From the NCBI GenBank assembly GCA_023435265.1, contig JAEYRZ010000208.1, positions 1 to 63,356 on the forward strand: a stretch of DNA of 63,356 nucleotides. Direction: 5' to 3'. The notes beneath the pieces were generated by a model. That model was not told where the DNA came from, searched no databases, and saw nothing but the letters and a program-made list of their open reading frames with translations. Both the position numbers and the translations under genes were made by a program. The stretch is from Pseudomonadota bacterium (lineage in GTDB: Bacteria > Desulfobacterota > Desulfobacteria > Desulfobacterales > Desulfosarcinaceae). Below are positions 45,071-54,075 of the stretch, piece by piece; within the stretch, counting starts at the first letter, position 1, and each line of letters begins with the position of its first letter.

Positions 45071-46435
45071 TCAGGCCGGCCGCCGGCGCGATGCCATCAG
45101 TTCCCACAAAGGTCCCTGCCGGCCGAAGCGCCGCAGTTTGGCTTGCAGGCGGGTATCCATATTGATCTGCAGTCCCGGGAAGATCCAGGCGGGATGGGTC
45201 TTTGAAAACAATTTTAAATACGGAAGGATATTTTCTTTTACGGCGTCGGAGAGGTAAAAGACCGGTTCCAGGAAACGCTGACCGTCGCCGATGCGTCCTT
45301 CGGCCCGTGCCACGGCGGCCAGGCGGGTGTCGGGAAAAATACGGATGCCCGCCATGCAGATGACGGCGGTGGGATTCTGTCTGTCAATAGTTTCGAGCGT
45401 TTCCCGAACCGTTTGCATGGTTTCACCGGGTCCGCCCAGCAGCAGTGCGTGGCAGAAGGGCATTCCGGCTTGCCGGCAGAAACGCCCCGCGTTTTCAATC
45501 TGCCGGACATCGAAAGACTTGCCCAGCCGCCGCAGCATCGGTTCGCAGGCCGCGTCTGTGCCGAATTCGAGGCTGGTGCAGCCCGCCTTCTGCATCGATT
45601 CCAGCAATTCGGGGCTGATATAAGCCGGATTGGCGTACGCACTCCACTTGATGCGGATTCTGCGCCGGACGATCTCACGGCATACCGCCAGGGCATGCGC
45701 CATGGGGAAGTTGAATTCGTTGTCGGTGAGGAACAGGGTGTCGATGCCCTGCGCCTTCAGCACTTCGATCTCGTCGCAGATGGATTCAGGGGAACGCACA
45801 CGCACGGTGCGACCCTCGATCAACGGGTAGGTGCAATAGATGCAGCCGAAGGGACAGCCGCGCTTGGTCTGCAGGTTCCCCATGCCGCCGCTGTTCAGGT
45901 AGCGCAGGCCGTCGAACTTGTCGCGGGCGGGGAAGGCAAGCCGATCCGGATCGTCGACCGGGTAGCGCCCGGATCGGATGATCGGCAGGTCGGCCTGCGC
46001 CAGGACCGCCGCTCCGTCGAGATGGCTGATGAGCTGCAGAAAGGCATTCTCGCCCTCGCCGGCAATGCCGTAGTCGGCGCCTAAAAAATCGAGAAGTTCG
46101 TCGGGCATCAGGGTGAAGCCGCTGCCGCCGAGGACCACAGGGGCGCGGCTGTGCTGCCGTATGGTCGTCATCAGCGCCTGGTAGAAGGGAAGATAGGAAA
46201 CCGGACGGGGATAGCTGACGTTGTCCACGTTGCGCAGGGAGAGCGCCACCAGGTCGGGCTGATGCCGCTCCAGGGCTTCGGTGGTTACGGCCAGGGGATC
46301 GTCGCTGAAACACAGATCGAGGCAGCGGCATGCGACACCGGCCTGCGTAAGCGCCGCGGCGATGCAGGCCGCCCCCAACGGAAACACCGGATCGGGCAGA
46401 TGCTCCAAGTTGGGTGAAATCAGCAGGACATTCAT
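45071..46435 (-). CDS. B12-binding-domain radical SAM protein of lipid cluster
   Basis: This 454-residue protein has an N-terminal B12-binding-like Rossmann domain (about 1-145; PVFPLGAACIAAALTQAGV, VVLGGSGFTLMPDELL) and a radical SAM domain with the CxxxCxxC cluster motif CPFGCIYC near residue 195. It is the end gene of a minus-strand arm, 3 bp after the degenerate ketosynthase. Related B12/radical SAM proteins occur in lipid clusters, including those proposed for ladderanes. They may methylate or make C-C bonds at unactivated carbons; the reaction here is unknown. Confidence 0.88.
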   Translation of the reverse strand: MNVLLISPNLEHLPDPVFPLGAACIAAALTQAGVACRCLDLCFSDDPLAVTTEALERHQPDLVALSLRNVDNVSYPRPVSYLPFYQALMTTIRQHSRAPVVLGGSGFTLMPDELLDFLGADYGIAGEGENAFLQLISHLDGAAVLAQADLPIIRSGRYPVDDPDRLAFPARDKFDGLRYLNSGGMGNLQTKRGCPFGCIYCTYPLIEGRTVRVRSPESICDEIEVLKAQGIDTLFLTDNEFNFPMAHALAVCREIVRRRIRIKWSAYANPAYISPELLESMQKAGCTSLEFGTDAACEPMLRRLGKSFDVRQIENAGRFCRQAGMPFCHALLLGGPGETMQTVRETLETIDRQNPTAVICMAGIRIFPDTRLAAVARAEGRIGDGQRFLEPVFYLSDAVKENILPYLKLFSKTHPAWIFPGLQINMDTRLQAKLRRFGRQGPLWELMASRRRPA

Positions 46436-46438
46436 GGG

Positions 46439-47641
46439 TCAAGGCCGGGAGAAAAGCAGCGCCGCGCAGCCGCCGCCGTACGTGCAGGCGGTCAAGAGGC
46501 CGTTGCACGCAGGTCTCGAAGGAAGGGCCTGCCAAAGAGGCTCCGTGCCTGCGGTCAGTGCTTCGTGAGCGATGACCGGCAGCGCCTCCTGATAGTGGAT
46601 GCTCAATGCCATCGCGGCGGCGCCCAGGATTCCGGCGCCGCCGAAGCTGCCGGTAAGATAGCGCACCGGCGTCACCCAGGCGGCGGCCCCGGCCAGTTCG
46701 CTCTGCAGTGCTTCCGCCTCGACGGCCTCCAGGTCGCCGCTGTAGTTGGCGCCCACCACCACCTGATCGATCGATCCGGCTTGAGTCCCGCCGGCCTCGA
46801 GCACTTCCCGGATGGCGCCCGCCAACGCCGGCGCACAGCCGTCGTATCCGCCGGTTGCCGCCGGAGCCCCGGTGAGGGCGCCGTCTTCCATCCGCGCATA
46901 AGTCCGCGCATGCCGCCGAAGCGCGAAATCGGCACGCTCCAGCACGAGGGCGCCGGCGCCTTCACCCAAAACGATCCCGCCGCCGCGCCGGGGAATCAAG
47001 GCGCCGTTTTGCCGCCGGCCCGGATTCAACGCGCCCAACGCATCGAAGCAATTGAAAAACATATCGTTGAGTTCGTCCATGCCGCACACCACCGCTGCAT
47101 CGGCGCGGTTGTCCAGCAGGAGCCGGCGGGCATAGAGCAGGGCGTTTTCCGCGGAAATTTCGTTCTGCCCGAACGTGGTGTTGGGGCCGGTGACCTGGAG
47201 CACCATTGCCAGATTACCGGCCGGTGCGTTGGGCACGGTTTCGGGAAAATGAAAAGGTTGCGCACCGCGAGGGCCTTCGGCCAGCAGGCTGAGGTAAAAC
47301 GCTTCGATGCTGGCGCTGGCGCCGTGGGCCGTGCCGGCCACGATGGCGATGCGGTCGCGGTCGACTCCAGAAAGATTCAAACCGCTGTCCTGCACGGCCT
47401 CGACGCCGGCGGAGGCGGCCATGCGGGACAGGCGGCTCATGCGGCGAAAAAGCGCCGGCGCCAGGTTGCGACGCGGATCGAAATCCGCCACCCATCCGGC
47501 CAGCGGCGCCCCGTGCTGCTCTTTGAAAAAGCCGTCCACCGGCTTGATGCCCGAGCGCGCCGTGCGGCAACTGTGCCAGAAGGCATCTTTACCAATGCCG
47601 ATGGCCGAGACGATCCCGATTCCGGTAATGACGATTTCCAT
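46439..47641 (-). CDS. Ketosynthase-like protein lacking catalytic residues (KSbeta/CLF-like)
   Basis: The 400-residue protein has the thiolase fold of KAS II (MEIVITGIGIVSAIG; GIVLGEGAGALVLERA), but the nucleophile segment reads GPNTTFGQNEISAEN where an active enzyme has Thr-Ala-Cys-Ser: aligned to its neighbour, Cys becomes Glu161. The first active-site His block is GANYSGD (His to Asn) and the second is TGSFGGAG (His to Ser), with Lys to Arg. It therefore cannot condense acyl chains alone. Like KSbeta (chain-length factor) it probably pairs with the intact ketosynthase 64 bp upstream. Start ATG 47641 is chosen from homology. Confidence 0.88.
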   Translation of the reverse strand: MEIVITGIGIVSAIGIGKDAFWHSCRTARSGIKPVDGFFKEQHGAPLAGWVADFDPRRNLAPALFRRMSRLSRMAASAGVEAVQDSGLNLSGVDRDRIAIVAGTAHGASASIEAFYLSLLAEGPRGAQPFHFPETVPNAPAGNLAMVLQVTGPNTTFGQNEISAENALLYARRLLLDNRADAAVVCGMDELNDMFFNCFDALGALNPGRRQNGALIPRRGGGIVLGEGAGALVLERADFALRRHARTYARMEDGALTGAPAATGGYDGCAPALAGAIREVLEAGGTQAGSIDQVVVGANYSGDLEAVEAEALQSELAGAAAWVTPVRYLTGSFGGAGILGAAAMALSIHYQEALPVIAHEALTAGTEPLWQALPSRPACNGLLTACTYGGGCAALLFSRP

Positions 47642-47705
47642 TACAAATACTGGATGAATCCGTGTTTTCGCCGAAATTTGGGGAGGATGGGTGCGCTTGA
47701 CTTCT

Positions 47706-48992
47706 TCACGGTCCGATCCCGCTCCCTCGCGCTTCGGCGCGGTCACCCGGCGGCACGCTCGGAACCGCGGCCTCATGCCGGCCGAACGCGATGCATGTGT
47801 TGTTGCCGCCGAAAGCAAATGAATTGCTGAGGGCGTGCCGGATCCGCATGGCCCTTCCCCTGCCGGGCACATAATCGAGGTCGCATTGCGGATCGGTGCG
47901 CACCAGCCCGGCCGTCGGCGGCGCCATCTGGCGGTGCACGGCCAAGACCGTCGCCAGCGCCTCGATGCCGCCGGCGGCCCCCAGGCAGTGGCCCACCATC
48001 GACTTGGTGGAGCTGACCGCCAGCCGATGCGCTTGTTCATCGCCGAAGATGGTTTTGATGGCTGCGGTTTCGAGCGGATCGTTGACCGATGTGGCCGTGC
48101 CGTGGGCATTGATATAATCGATCCGATCGGGTGGCAGCCCGGAGGCGCTCATCGCCTGAACCATTGCGGCGCGCATGCCGCGCCCTTCGGGATGCGGCGC
48201 GGTCATGTGAAAGGCATCGCCGCTGATCGCATAACCCAGGAGTTCGGCGTAAATGCCTGCGCTGCGCTCGACCGCCGAATCCAGCGCCTCCAGGATCAGG
48301 ACGGCCGCGCCCTCGCCCAGCGAAAGCCCGCGGCGTTCGGCGTCGAACGGGCGGCAGGCTTCGGGCGACATGACCCTCAGCGCGTTGAAGCCGGCGAAGG
48401 TGAGTTCGCACATCGCCTCGGCGCCGCCGGTCACGGCCAGATCGATTCGGCCGCTGCGGATCAGGTCGAAGGCCACACCGATGGCCGTGCTGCTCGATGA
48501 ACAGGCCGTCGTGACGGTGCTGCGCGGGCCGGTCAGACCGTAGACACGGGCCAGGCGATCGGTCAGCGTGCAAGGCGGGGAGGAAAGCAGCGGCGCGGCA
48601 ATCGGCCGCCGGCCTTCCCGCCGCGTGCGTCGGTACACTTCCCAGGAGCGCATGCCCCCGGCGCCGCCCCCCAGCACGATCCCCCGCCGATCGTCGTGGG
48701 CGGCTTCTCCGAGACCGGCATCTTCCCAGGCGTGGCGCGCGGCGAGCATTCCCAAAAGATCGCAGCGCGAGGCGCGCTTGCGTTCCCGGGGATCGAAATG
48801 CCCTGCGAAATCGATTTCGCCCACCTGGGCGGCCAGACGGCAGGGATAGGCGGCGGTATCGAACAGGGTCACTGCTCCGATGCCGGAACGTCCCGCGAAA
48901 AGCGTGCGTTCGAAATCCCGCAGGCCGACTCCGATGGCGGTGACGATTCCCAGGCCGGTGACCACGACGCGCCTTTTTTGAACCGGATTCAT
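47706..48992 (-). CDS. Beta-ketoacyl-ACP synthase (active KSalpha-type)
   Basis: The 428-residue protein has the complete KAS II/FabF catalytic set: Cys164 in TVTTACSSSSTA, His297 in YINAHGTATSVND, Lys330 in SSTK and His335 in MVGHCLGAAGG. It catalyses condensation of malonyl-ACP with an acyl chain. Start ATG 48992 overlaps the GT2 stop by four bases (ATGA), so translation is coupled; the open frame continues upstream but without KAS homology. With the degenerate paralogue next to it, it probably forms a heterodimer of KSalpha/KSbeta type. Confidence 0.93.
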   Translation of the reverse strand: MNPVQKRRVVVTGLGIVTAIGVGLRDFERTLFAGRSGIGAVTLFDTAAYPCRLAAQVGEIDFAGHFDPRERKRASRCDLLGMLAARHAWEDAGLGEAAHDDRRGIVLGGGAGGMRSWEVYRRTRREGRRPIAAPLLSSPPCTLTDRLARVYGLTGPRSTVTTACSSSSTAIGVAFDLIRSGRIDLAVTGGAEAMCELTFAGFNALRVMSPEACRPFDAERRGLSLGEGAAVLILEALDSAVERSAGIYAELLGYAISGDAFHMTAPHPEGRGMRAAMVQAMSASGLPPDRIDYINAHGTATSVNDPLETAAIKTIFGDEQAHRLAVSSTKSMVGHCLGAAGGIEALATVLAVHRQMAPPTAGLVRTDPQCDLDYVPGRGRAMRIRHALSNSFAFGGNNTCIAFGRHEAAVPSVPPGDRAEARGSGIGP

Positions 48993-49678
48993 CGCTGCCG
49001 CCACCACCAGTTCTTCAGAAAATTGGTGCAAATGTAATAGGTGTCCCGGATGGGGCGGTAAAACGAACCGCCGTCGTCGCCGTCGGGGTAGATCGCGGGG
49101 ATGGGCAGGAACTCGATTTTGAAGCCGCGCCGGCCGGCACGCAGCAGCAGGTCGCTTTCGGTATCGAACCCCGAGGTGATCACCGGCACTGCGGACAGCA
49201 ACCCGCATCGGTAAAGACGGAATCCGCACTGCGAATCACGGATCGGCTGACCGATCAGCCAGGTGAAGCAACGCGTTCCGATGGCGTTGGGAACACGGCG
49301 CACGCCCGGGATAGCCGCCCTGGCATGCATGCGGTCGCCGATCACGAGATCCGCGCCGCTTTCTGCCTGACGGCGGAGAAAACGCGGGATATCGTCCGGA
49401 TCGTGCTGCAGATCGGCGTCCAGGGTCACAACGGCCTCAAAACCGTTTCGCAGTGCGTATGCAAAGCCCAGCGCCAGGGCATGGCCCTTGCCGTGGTTCA
49501 ACCGGCTGCCCAGCAGATGGGCGCCGGCCTGGCGGGCGATGCGGGCGGTGCGGTCCCGCGAGCCGTCATCCACCACCACCACCCGGGCGGCATGCGATCG
49601 GGCGCGGCGCACGACCTCCGCAATGGTCGCCTCGCTGTTGTAAGCCGGAATCAGGGCGCAGAGCCTGCGTTTATCCAA
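48989..49678 (-). CDS. Family 2 glycosyltransferase (DPM1-like)
   Basis: A 229-residue GT-A enzyme with CALIPAYNSEATI at the N-terminus, VVVDDGSRDRTARIA and the metal-binding TLDADLQHDPDDIPRF. It resembles dolichyl-phosphate mannose synthase/UDP-glucose:lipid-P transferases and lacks membrane helices. In aryl-polyene type clusters a glycosyl- or acyltransferase of this family is a regular member. It may attach a sugar to the lipid product; substrate is not defined. Confidence 0.9.
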   Translation of the reverse strand: MDKRRLCALIPAYNSEATIAEVVRRARSHAARVVVVDDGSRDRTARIARQAGAHLLGSRLNHGKGHALALGFAYALRNGFEAVVTLDADLQHDPDDIPRFLRRQAESGADLVIGDRMHARAAIPGVRRVPNAIGTRCFTWLIGQPIRDSQCGFRLYRCGLLSAVPVITSGFDTESDLLLRAGRRGFKIEFLPIPAIYPDGDDGGSFYRPIRDTYYICTNFLKNWWWRQR

Positions 49679-49684
49679 GGGCGG

Positions 49685-50128
49685 TCACCCCGACGCCGGT
49701 TTTTCATCCGCGGCGCAATAGTCCAGCAGGCGCTTGACCCGCTGTTCGAGTTCGCCGCTCAATCGATAGATCATCTTCTTGTCAACGGTCATGAGCACTT
49801 GAGTGGCCTCGCAGCGCGCCAGGAGCATGTGGTCCCGGAGGCGCTGAATTTCGCATCTGAAAACCAACGCCGCGATTTCGGGCTTGAGCGCCGTGGTCCG
49901 GATGCACAACAGGTCGCCGCCCACGGCCGGGTGCTTGTATTCGCAGGCCAGTCGGACAACCGGCGCAATGAAGCCCATTTCGGCCATCTGTCGGGGCAAC
50001 AGGTCGAACGGCTTGAGCAGGGCGATGCGGCCGATTTCAAACCAGGCGACATAATGGCCGTGCCACGCGATTCCCCATTGATCCACTTCGTTGAAGCGAA
50101 CCGTCTCCTCGGTTTCGATCCACTGCAT
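49685..50128 (-). CDS. Acyl-CoA/ACP thioesterase, 4HBT family
   Basis: This 147-residue hotdog-fold protein has the 4-hydroxybenzoyl-CoA thioesterase motif in NEVDQWGIAWHGHYVAWFEIGR: the catalytic Asp (VDQ) and the WHxxY segment. It would release or edit acyl chains on the cluster ACP. It is 6 bp from the GT2 gene and 26 bp after the ACP gene, in one operon. Confidence 0.88.
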   Translation of the reverse strand: MQWIETEETVRFNEVDQWGIAWHGHYVAWFEIGRIALLKPFDLLPRQMAEMGFIAPVVRLACEYKHPAVGGDLLCIRTTALKPEIAALVFRCEIQRLRDHMLLARCEATQVLMTVDKKMIYRLSGELEQRVKRLLDYCAADEKPASG

Positions 50129-50154
50129 CGCGGAGCAGCCTTCCGTTCGGCGGT

Positions 50155-50442
50155 TCAGGCGGCCGCCTTGCCCCGCTGTTGCTGGATGAACTGCGCCAGA
50201 GCCGCCACGGAGGCAAAGGCCTGCTTGCCCACGTCCTCGTTTTCGATGATGATGCTATACTGCTTCTCCAGTGCCACCACCAATTCCAGGGCATCGATCG
50301 AATCCAGCCCGAGCCCTTCGCGGAAGAGCGGGGCGTCATCCTGAATATCCTCGGCCGTGATCTCATCCAGCTTGAGCGTATCGATGATGAGCTGTTTCAA
50401 TTCCGCATGCAATCGGTTGCCGCGTTCGGTAATCGCCGTCAA
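50155..50442 (-). CDS. Acyl carrier protein
   Basis: The 95-residue acidic protein has the phosphopantetheine motif GLGLDSIDALEL, with Ser48 as the attachment site. It is a bit longer than housekeeping AcpP and is embedded among ketosynthase, thioesterase and reductase genes, so it is the dedicated carrier of the cluster. The ATG follows GGAGG. Confidence 0.94.
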   Translation of the reverse strand: MTAITERGNRLHAELKQLIIDTLKLDEITAEDIQDDAPLFREGLGLDSIDALELVVALEKQYSIIIENEDVGKQAFASVAALAQFIQQQRGKAAA

Positions 50443-50494
50443 TGGAGCCCTCCTGAGAAATGAATTCGAACCAGTTCAACTTCACGCGCGAGGA

Positions 50495-51247
50495 TCAGGT
50501 CAACCCGCCGTCCACGGCCAGCACCTGGCCGGTGATATAATCGGCTGCCGGCGAAGCCACGAAAAGTATCGCCGCGGCCACCTCCCGGGCCTCGCCCAGG
50601 CGCCCGAGGGGAATCTGATGTTTGAAATCCGCCACGACCCGCGCGTCCAGCCTGCGCGTCATATCGGTGTCGATCACACCGGGACAGACCGCATTGACCG
50701 TGATGCCGATTTTTGCCACTTCGCGCGCCAGCGATTTGGTCAACGCGACCACACCGCCCTTGGCCGCCGCATAGTTGACCTGTCCGGCGCGGCCGGTCAG
50801 GCCGCTGGGCGAGGCTACGTTGATGATACGGCCCCAACGCTGTCCGATCATGGATTTGAGGACCGCCCGGGCGCACAGATAGGTGCCCCTCAGGTTGGTC
50901 CGGATCACCGGATCGAAATCGCCGGGTTCCATGAACAGCATCAGCCGGTCGCGGTGAATGCCGGCATTGTTGATCAGGATATCGATGCCCTGCCAGCGCG
51001 TCAGGACCTGGGCGACCAGATGGTCCACCTGGGCCTTGTCGCCGCTGTCGGCCCGGACGACGAGGTGATCCGCTCCGCTTTCGGCCAGCAGCGCCCCGGT
51101 CTGCCGGGCACCGTTCTCGTCGGCCACGAAGGTGACCGCAACCCGCGCCCCCGCGGCGGCGAAGGCCAGCGCCGTGGCGCGCCCGATGCCCCGCGTGCCG
51201 CCGGTGACGATGATGCGTTTCGAGCCGAAATCCAGCCCAGTACCCAT
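50495..51247 (-). CDS. 3-oxoacyl-ACP reductase (FabG-type SDR)
   Basis: A 250-residue short-chain dehydrogenase with cofactor motif VTGGTRGIGRATALAFA, the NNAGIHRDRLM segment, and catalytic Ser in NVASPSGLTG and Tyr/Lys in NYAAAKGGV. Start ATG 51247 gives a standard FabG N-terminus; the frame is open for 23 more codons. It is the first gene of the minus-strand arm and would reduce the beta-ketoacyl-ACP made by the synthase pair. It is divergent from the ATP-grasp gene across 113 bp. Confidence 0.93.
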   Translation of the reverse strand: MGTGLDFGSKRIIVTGGTRGIGRATALAFAAAGARVAVTFVADENGARQTGALLAESGADHLVVRADSGDKAQVDHLVAQVLTRWQGIDILINNAGIHRDRLMLFMEPGDFDPVIRTNLRGTYLCARAVLKSMIGQRWGRIINVASPSGLTGRAGQVNYAAAKGGVVALTKSLAREVAKIGITVNAVCPGVIDTDMTRRLDARVVADFKHQIPLGRLGEAREVAAAILFVASPAADYITGQVLAVDGGLT

Positions 51248-51360
51248 GTGCGACCCGCTATCCTTCCATATGGCTTCGTGTTCACTTAACAAAGATCGGG
51301 CGCTCCGCTCAAGCACGAATTGCGCTTGCTTCAGCTATCCGCCTGATCCATAGTGCCGGC

Positions 51361-52539
51361 ATGCTTGACGGAGTCTTCATCACCGACGGCCACTGGCGCA
51401 AGGCCCTGGCCGCCGCGCGCGCGCTCGGCCGACGGCACATCCCCGTGGCGGTGGGCGAAAGCACCTGGCTGGCCACGGCGGCCTTCTCGCGCCACTGCAC
51501 ACGGCACGTGGTCTACCCCTCGGCCGCGGCCACGCCCGATCGCTTCCTGGAGTTCCTGGAAAGCGATCTGCACGCGCATCCGCAACGCATGCTGCTGCCC
51601 ATGGAGGATGAAACCATAGGACTGGCCGCGCGGCACCGCGAACGCCTCGGCCGGCTGACGTACCTGCCGGTGGTCGATGCGCCGACTCTCGAACGCGCCC
51701 AGCGCAAAGACCGGGTGCTCGCCCTGGCGCGCGAACTCGGCATTCCCACCCCGCATACCGTCGTTATCGACCGTTTGGATGATCTCGAAAGCGTGAAAGG
51801 CGAACTGCCCTATCCGGTGGTGATCAAACCGCGCACGGGCGCCGGCGCCGTCGGGGTCGCGTATGCCCGCAATGCCGCGGAACTGACCGCCCTGTACCCG
51901 CGCATCCACCGGCGCTTTGCCTGGCCGCTGATCCAGGAGCGTATTCCCGCCTCGGGCGCAGGCATCGGGGCCAGCTTCCTGATCGACGCGGGCGGCCGCG
52001 TGAAGGCCAGCTTCGTGCACCGACGCCTGCGCGAATACCCGCTCAGCGGCGGCGCAAGCACCCTGCGGGAGAGCATTCGCCACGACGCGGTCCGCGACAT
52101 GGCCGCCCACCTGCTCGCCGCATTGAACTGGTTCGGGGTGGCCATGGTCGAATTCAAGGTCGATCCCCGGGACGGACGACCCAAATTGTTGGAGATCAAT
52201 CCGCGCTTCTGGGGCTCGCTGGCCCTGGCGATCCACTCGGGCATCGACTTTCCGCACCTGCTGTATCGTCTGGCGCGCGGCGAGCGCTTCCCGCCGGTCA
52301 CCCGCTACCGGCTCGGCGTGCAGTGCCGCTGGCTTCTGCCCGGCGATTTGCTGCATTTCATTCATCATCCGCAGCGGCACCGCCTGCTGCCCGACTTCCT
52401 GCGCCTTCGGCGGCCCGGGCTCTATTATGACATCCTTTCGCTGCGCGATCCCCTACCCGTCGTGGCGCGCCTGCTGACCCCCCTGACCCTGCTGTACGAT
52501 CCGGACATGCGCCGGCGGATGGCAGCCCGGCGGATTTAA
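51361..52539 (+). CDS. ATP-grasp carboxylate-amine ligase-like protein
   Basis: The 392-residue protein has an ATP-grasp core with PYPVVIKPRTGAGAVGV (about residue 150), WPLIQERIPASG and the metal-binding KLLEINPRFWGSLALAI near residue 280, in the group seen in polysaccharide and cofactor biosynthesis. ATP-grasp enzymes join a carboxylate to an amine or thiol through an acyl-phosphate. It starts the plus-strand arm of the lipid cluster, so it may tailor the product's head group; substrates unknown. Confidence 0.88.
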   Translation: MLDGVFITDGHWRKALAAARALGRRHIPVAVGESTWLATAAFSRHCTRHVVYPSAAATPDRFLEFLESDLHAHPQRMLLPMEDETIGLAARHRERLGRLTYLPVVDAPTLERAQRKDRVLALARELGIPTPHTVVIDRLDDLESVKGELPYPVVIKPRTGAGAVGVAYARNAAELTALYPRIHRRFAWPLIQERIPASGAGIGASFLIDAGGRVKASFVHRRLREYPLSGGASTLRESIRHDAVRDMAAHLLAALNWFGVAMVEFKVDPRDGRPKLLEINPRFWGSLALAIHSGIDFPHLLYRLARGERFPPVTRYRLGVQCRWLLPGDLLHFIHHPQRHRLLPDFLRLRRPGLYYDILSLRDPLPVVARLLTPLTLLYDPDMRRRMAARRI

Positions 52540-52543
52540 GGTC

Positions 52544-53518
52544 ATGCTTCCGGACAGCACCGCGCAAACGCTTGCAAGCGGCGCCGCGTTCGAGACCGGC
52601 CAACCTGACGCCCCTGGACGACGGTGGACTGGACAGACGCACCATCGGCAGTTTTGTAAAAACGTCAACATTATGACCGTTGACCTGGAGGAGTGGTTTC
52701 ATATCTGCGGTGCGCAGCGCGGCCTGCCCCGGGAAGACTGGGATCGCCTTCCAAGCCGGGTGACGGACGACACGTTCGATCTTCTGGCCCTGCTCGACCG
52801 GCATGCGGCAAAGGCCACGTTCTTCGTACTGGGCTGGGTCGCCGAGCGCAGGCCAGAACTGGTGCGCGAGATCGCCCGGCGCGGACACGAGATCGCGAGC
52901 CACGGCTATTTCCATCAACGCGTTTACACGCTTACGCCCCACCGGTTCGAGCATGATCTGCTGCGTTCGCTGGAAATCCTGACCCCGCTTTCAAGCCGGC
53001 CGATTCAGGGGTTCCGGGCCCCGGAATGGTCGATCCGCGATGACAGCCTCTGGGCCCTGCCCGTTCTGGCGCGCGCCGGCCTGCGCTACGATGCCTCCAT
53101 GGCGCCCTTGCCGATCATCGGCAATCCGGGTTATCCAACGGCGATTCATGTGCGTGAAACCCCGAACGGTCCGTTGATCGAGGTGCCGCCCCTGGTCGGG
53201 GTCACGCCGCTGGTCCATCTTCCCCTGGGGGGCGGCTGGGGACTGCGCACCTTTCCCGCCCCGCTTATCCAGGCCGCCATCCGCCGCTGCCACCGGCGCA
53301 GCGGACCGGCGGTGCTGTTCATTCATCCACGCGACATGGGGCGGCACTATCCGCGCACGGCCGTGCCGTGGTATAAACGATTCGTGGTCGCGGGCGGGAG
53401 GCGCCCCGCACGATCCGTTCTGGTGCGGCTGCTGACCGACTACCGATTTACGACGATTGCGGATTATTTGGCCTGTAGACTGCAAAAAAGGGTTGAATGG
53501 CCTTTAGCCAGGCACTAA
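52544..53518 (+). CDS. Polysaccharide deacetylase (NodB-like, XrtA/PEP-CTERM-type)
   Basis: The catalytic domain begins NIMTVDLEEWFHICG (Asp-Leu-Glu metal/acid motif) and has EIASHGYFHQRVYTL, the H-x3-H type metal-binding motif, then RAPEWSIRDDS. It belongs to CE4 polysaccharide deacetylases of the DUF3473 group. The frame opens at ATG 52544, but an internal ATG at 52673 starts exactly at the domain; the first 43 residues look unconserved. It is one base-step downstream of the ATP-grasp gene, so cotranscribed. Confidence 0.88.
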   Translation: MLPDSTAQTLASGAAFETGQPDAPGRRWTGQTHHRQFCKNVNIMTVDLEEWFHICGAQRGLPREDWDRLPSRVTDDTFDLLALLDRHAAKATFFVLGWVAERRPELVREIARRGHEIASHGYFHQRVYTLTPHRFEHDLLRSLEILTPLSSRPIQGFRAPEWSIRDDSLWALPVLARAGLRYDASMAPLPIIGNPGYPTAIHVRETPNGPLIEVPPLVGVTPLVHLPLGGGWGLRTFPAPLIQAAIRRCHRRSGPAVLFIHPRDMGRHYPRTAVPWYKRFVVAGGRRPARSVLVRLLTDYRFTTIADYLACRLQKRVEWPLARH

Positions 53519-54036
53519 AAGAAAGCCCCGTCCCCATGGGCGAAACGATCACATATTTCAGACAGCATGTGGCGGAAAACATGGCCGTCTATCTTTTTCT
53601 GCTCTACATCGTGGCCGGACGGCCCGGCGCCATCCTGGCCGCCATGGCTGCCGGCCTGAGCGTTTTTTTGATCGTGCCGGTGGTCTGGTTTCTGGATGCG
53701 ACCCAGATTCCCGTGTTTTATTACCTGTTCGGCGCGTTGTCCCGGCGACCGCTCGCCCAGCGCCTGGTGGCACGGATCGAAAAAAGGTCGACGCGCATCC
53801 GGAATTCCGGATTTCTGCGTCGGCTCGAATGCCTCGGTGCGCCGGGCGTGATCGCGGTGGCCATGCTGCCGTTCAAAGGGTGCGGCATGTTGAGTGGCGT
53901 GCTGATGTCCAAAATCCTGCGCCTGCCGCCGGCTCGGGCGGCGATGCTGCTGATCGCCGGCAGTCTCGCCGGCTGCCTGCTGCTGGCGGGTGCCGGCGAG
54001 GCGCTGGTCCAACTGCTCGGCCTGCGACCGGATTGA
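53497..54036 (+). CDS. Small-multidrug-export-like membrane protein
   Basis: The 179-residue protein has about four hydrophobic segments and matches the pattern of the small multidrug export family (PF06695; ILAAMAAGLSVFLIVPVVWF, GAPGVIAVAMLPFKGCGMLSGVLMSKIL). It overlaps the deacetylase gene by 22 bp; ATG 53536 is an alternative start. The role in the lipid cluster is unknown; it may be a flippase-like or accessory membrane factor. Confidence 0.75.
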   Translation: MAFSQALKESPVPMGETITYFRQHVAENMAVYLFLLYIVAGRPGAILAAMAAGLSVFLIVPVVWFLDATQIPVFYYLFGALSRRPLAQRLVARIEKRSTRIRNSGFLRRLECLGAPGVIAVAMLPFKGCGMLSGVLMSKILRLPPARAAMLLIAGSLAGCLLLAGAGEALVQLLGLRPD

Positions 54037-54075
54037 AAACGATTGATGCTCGACTGAGCTATGGGAGCCGCATTG

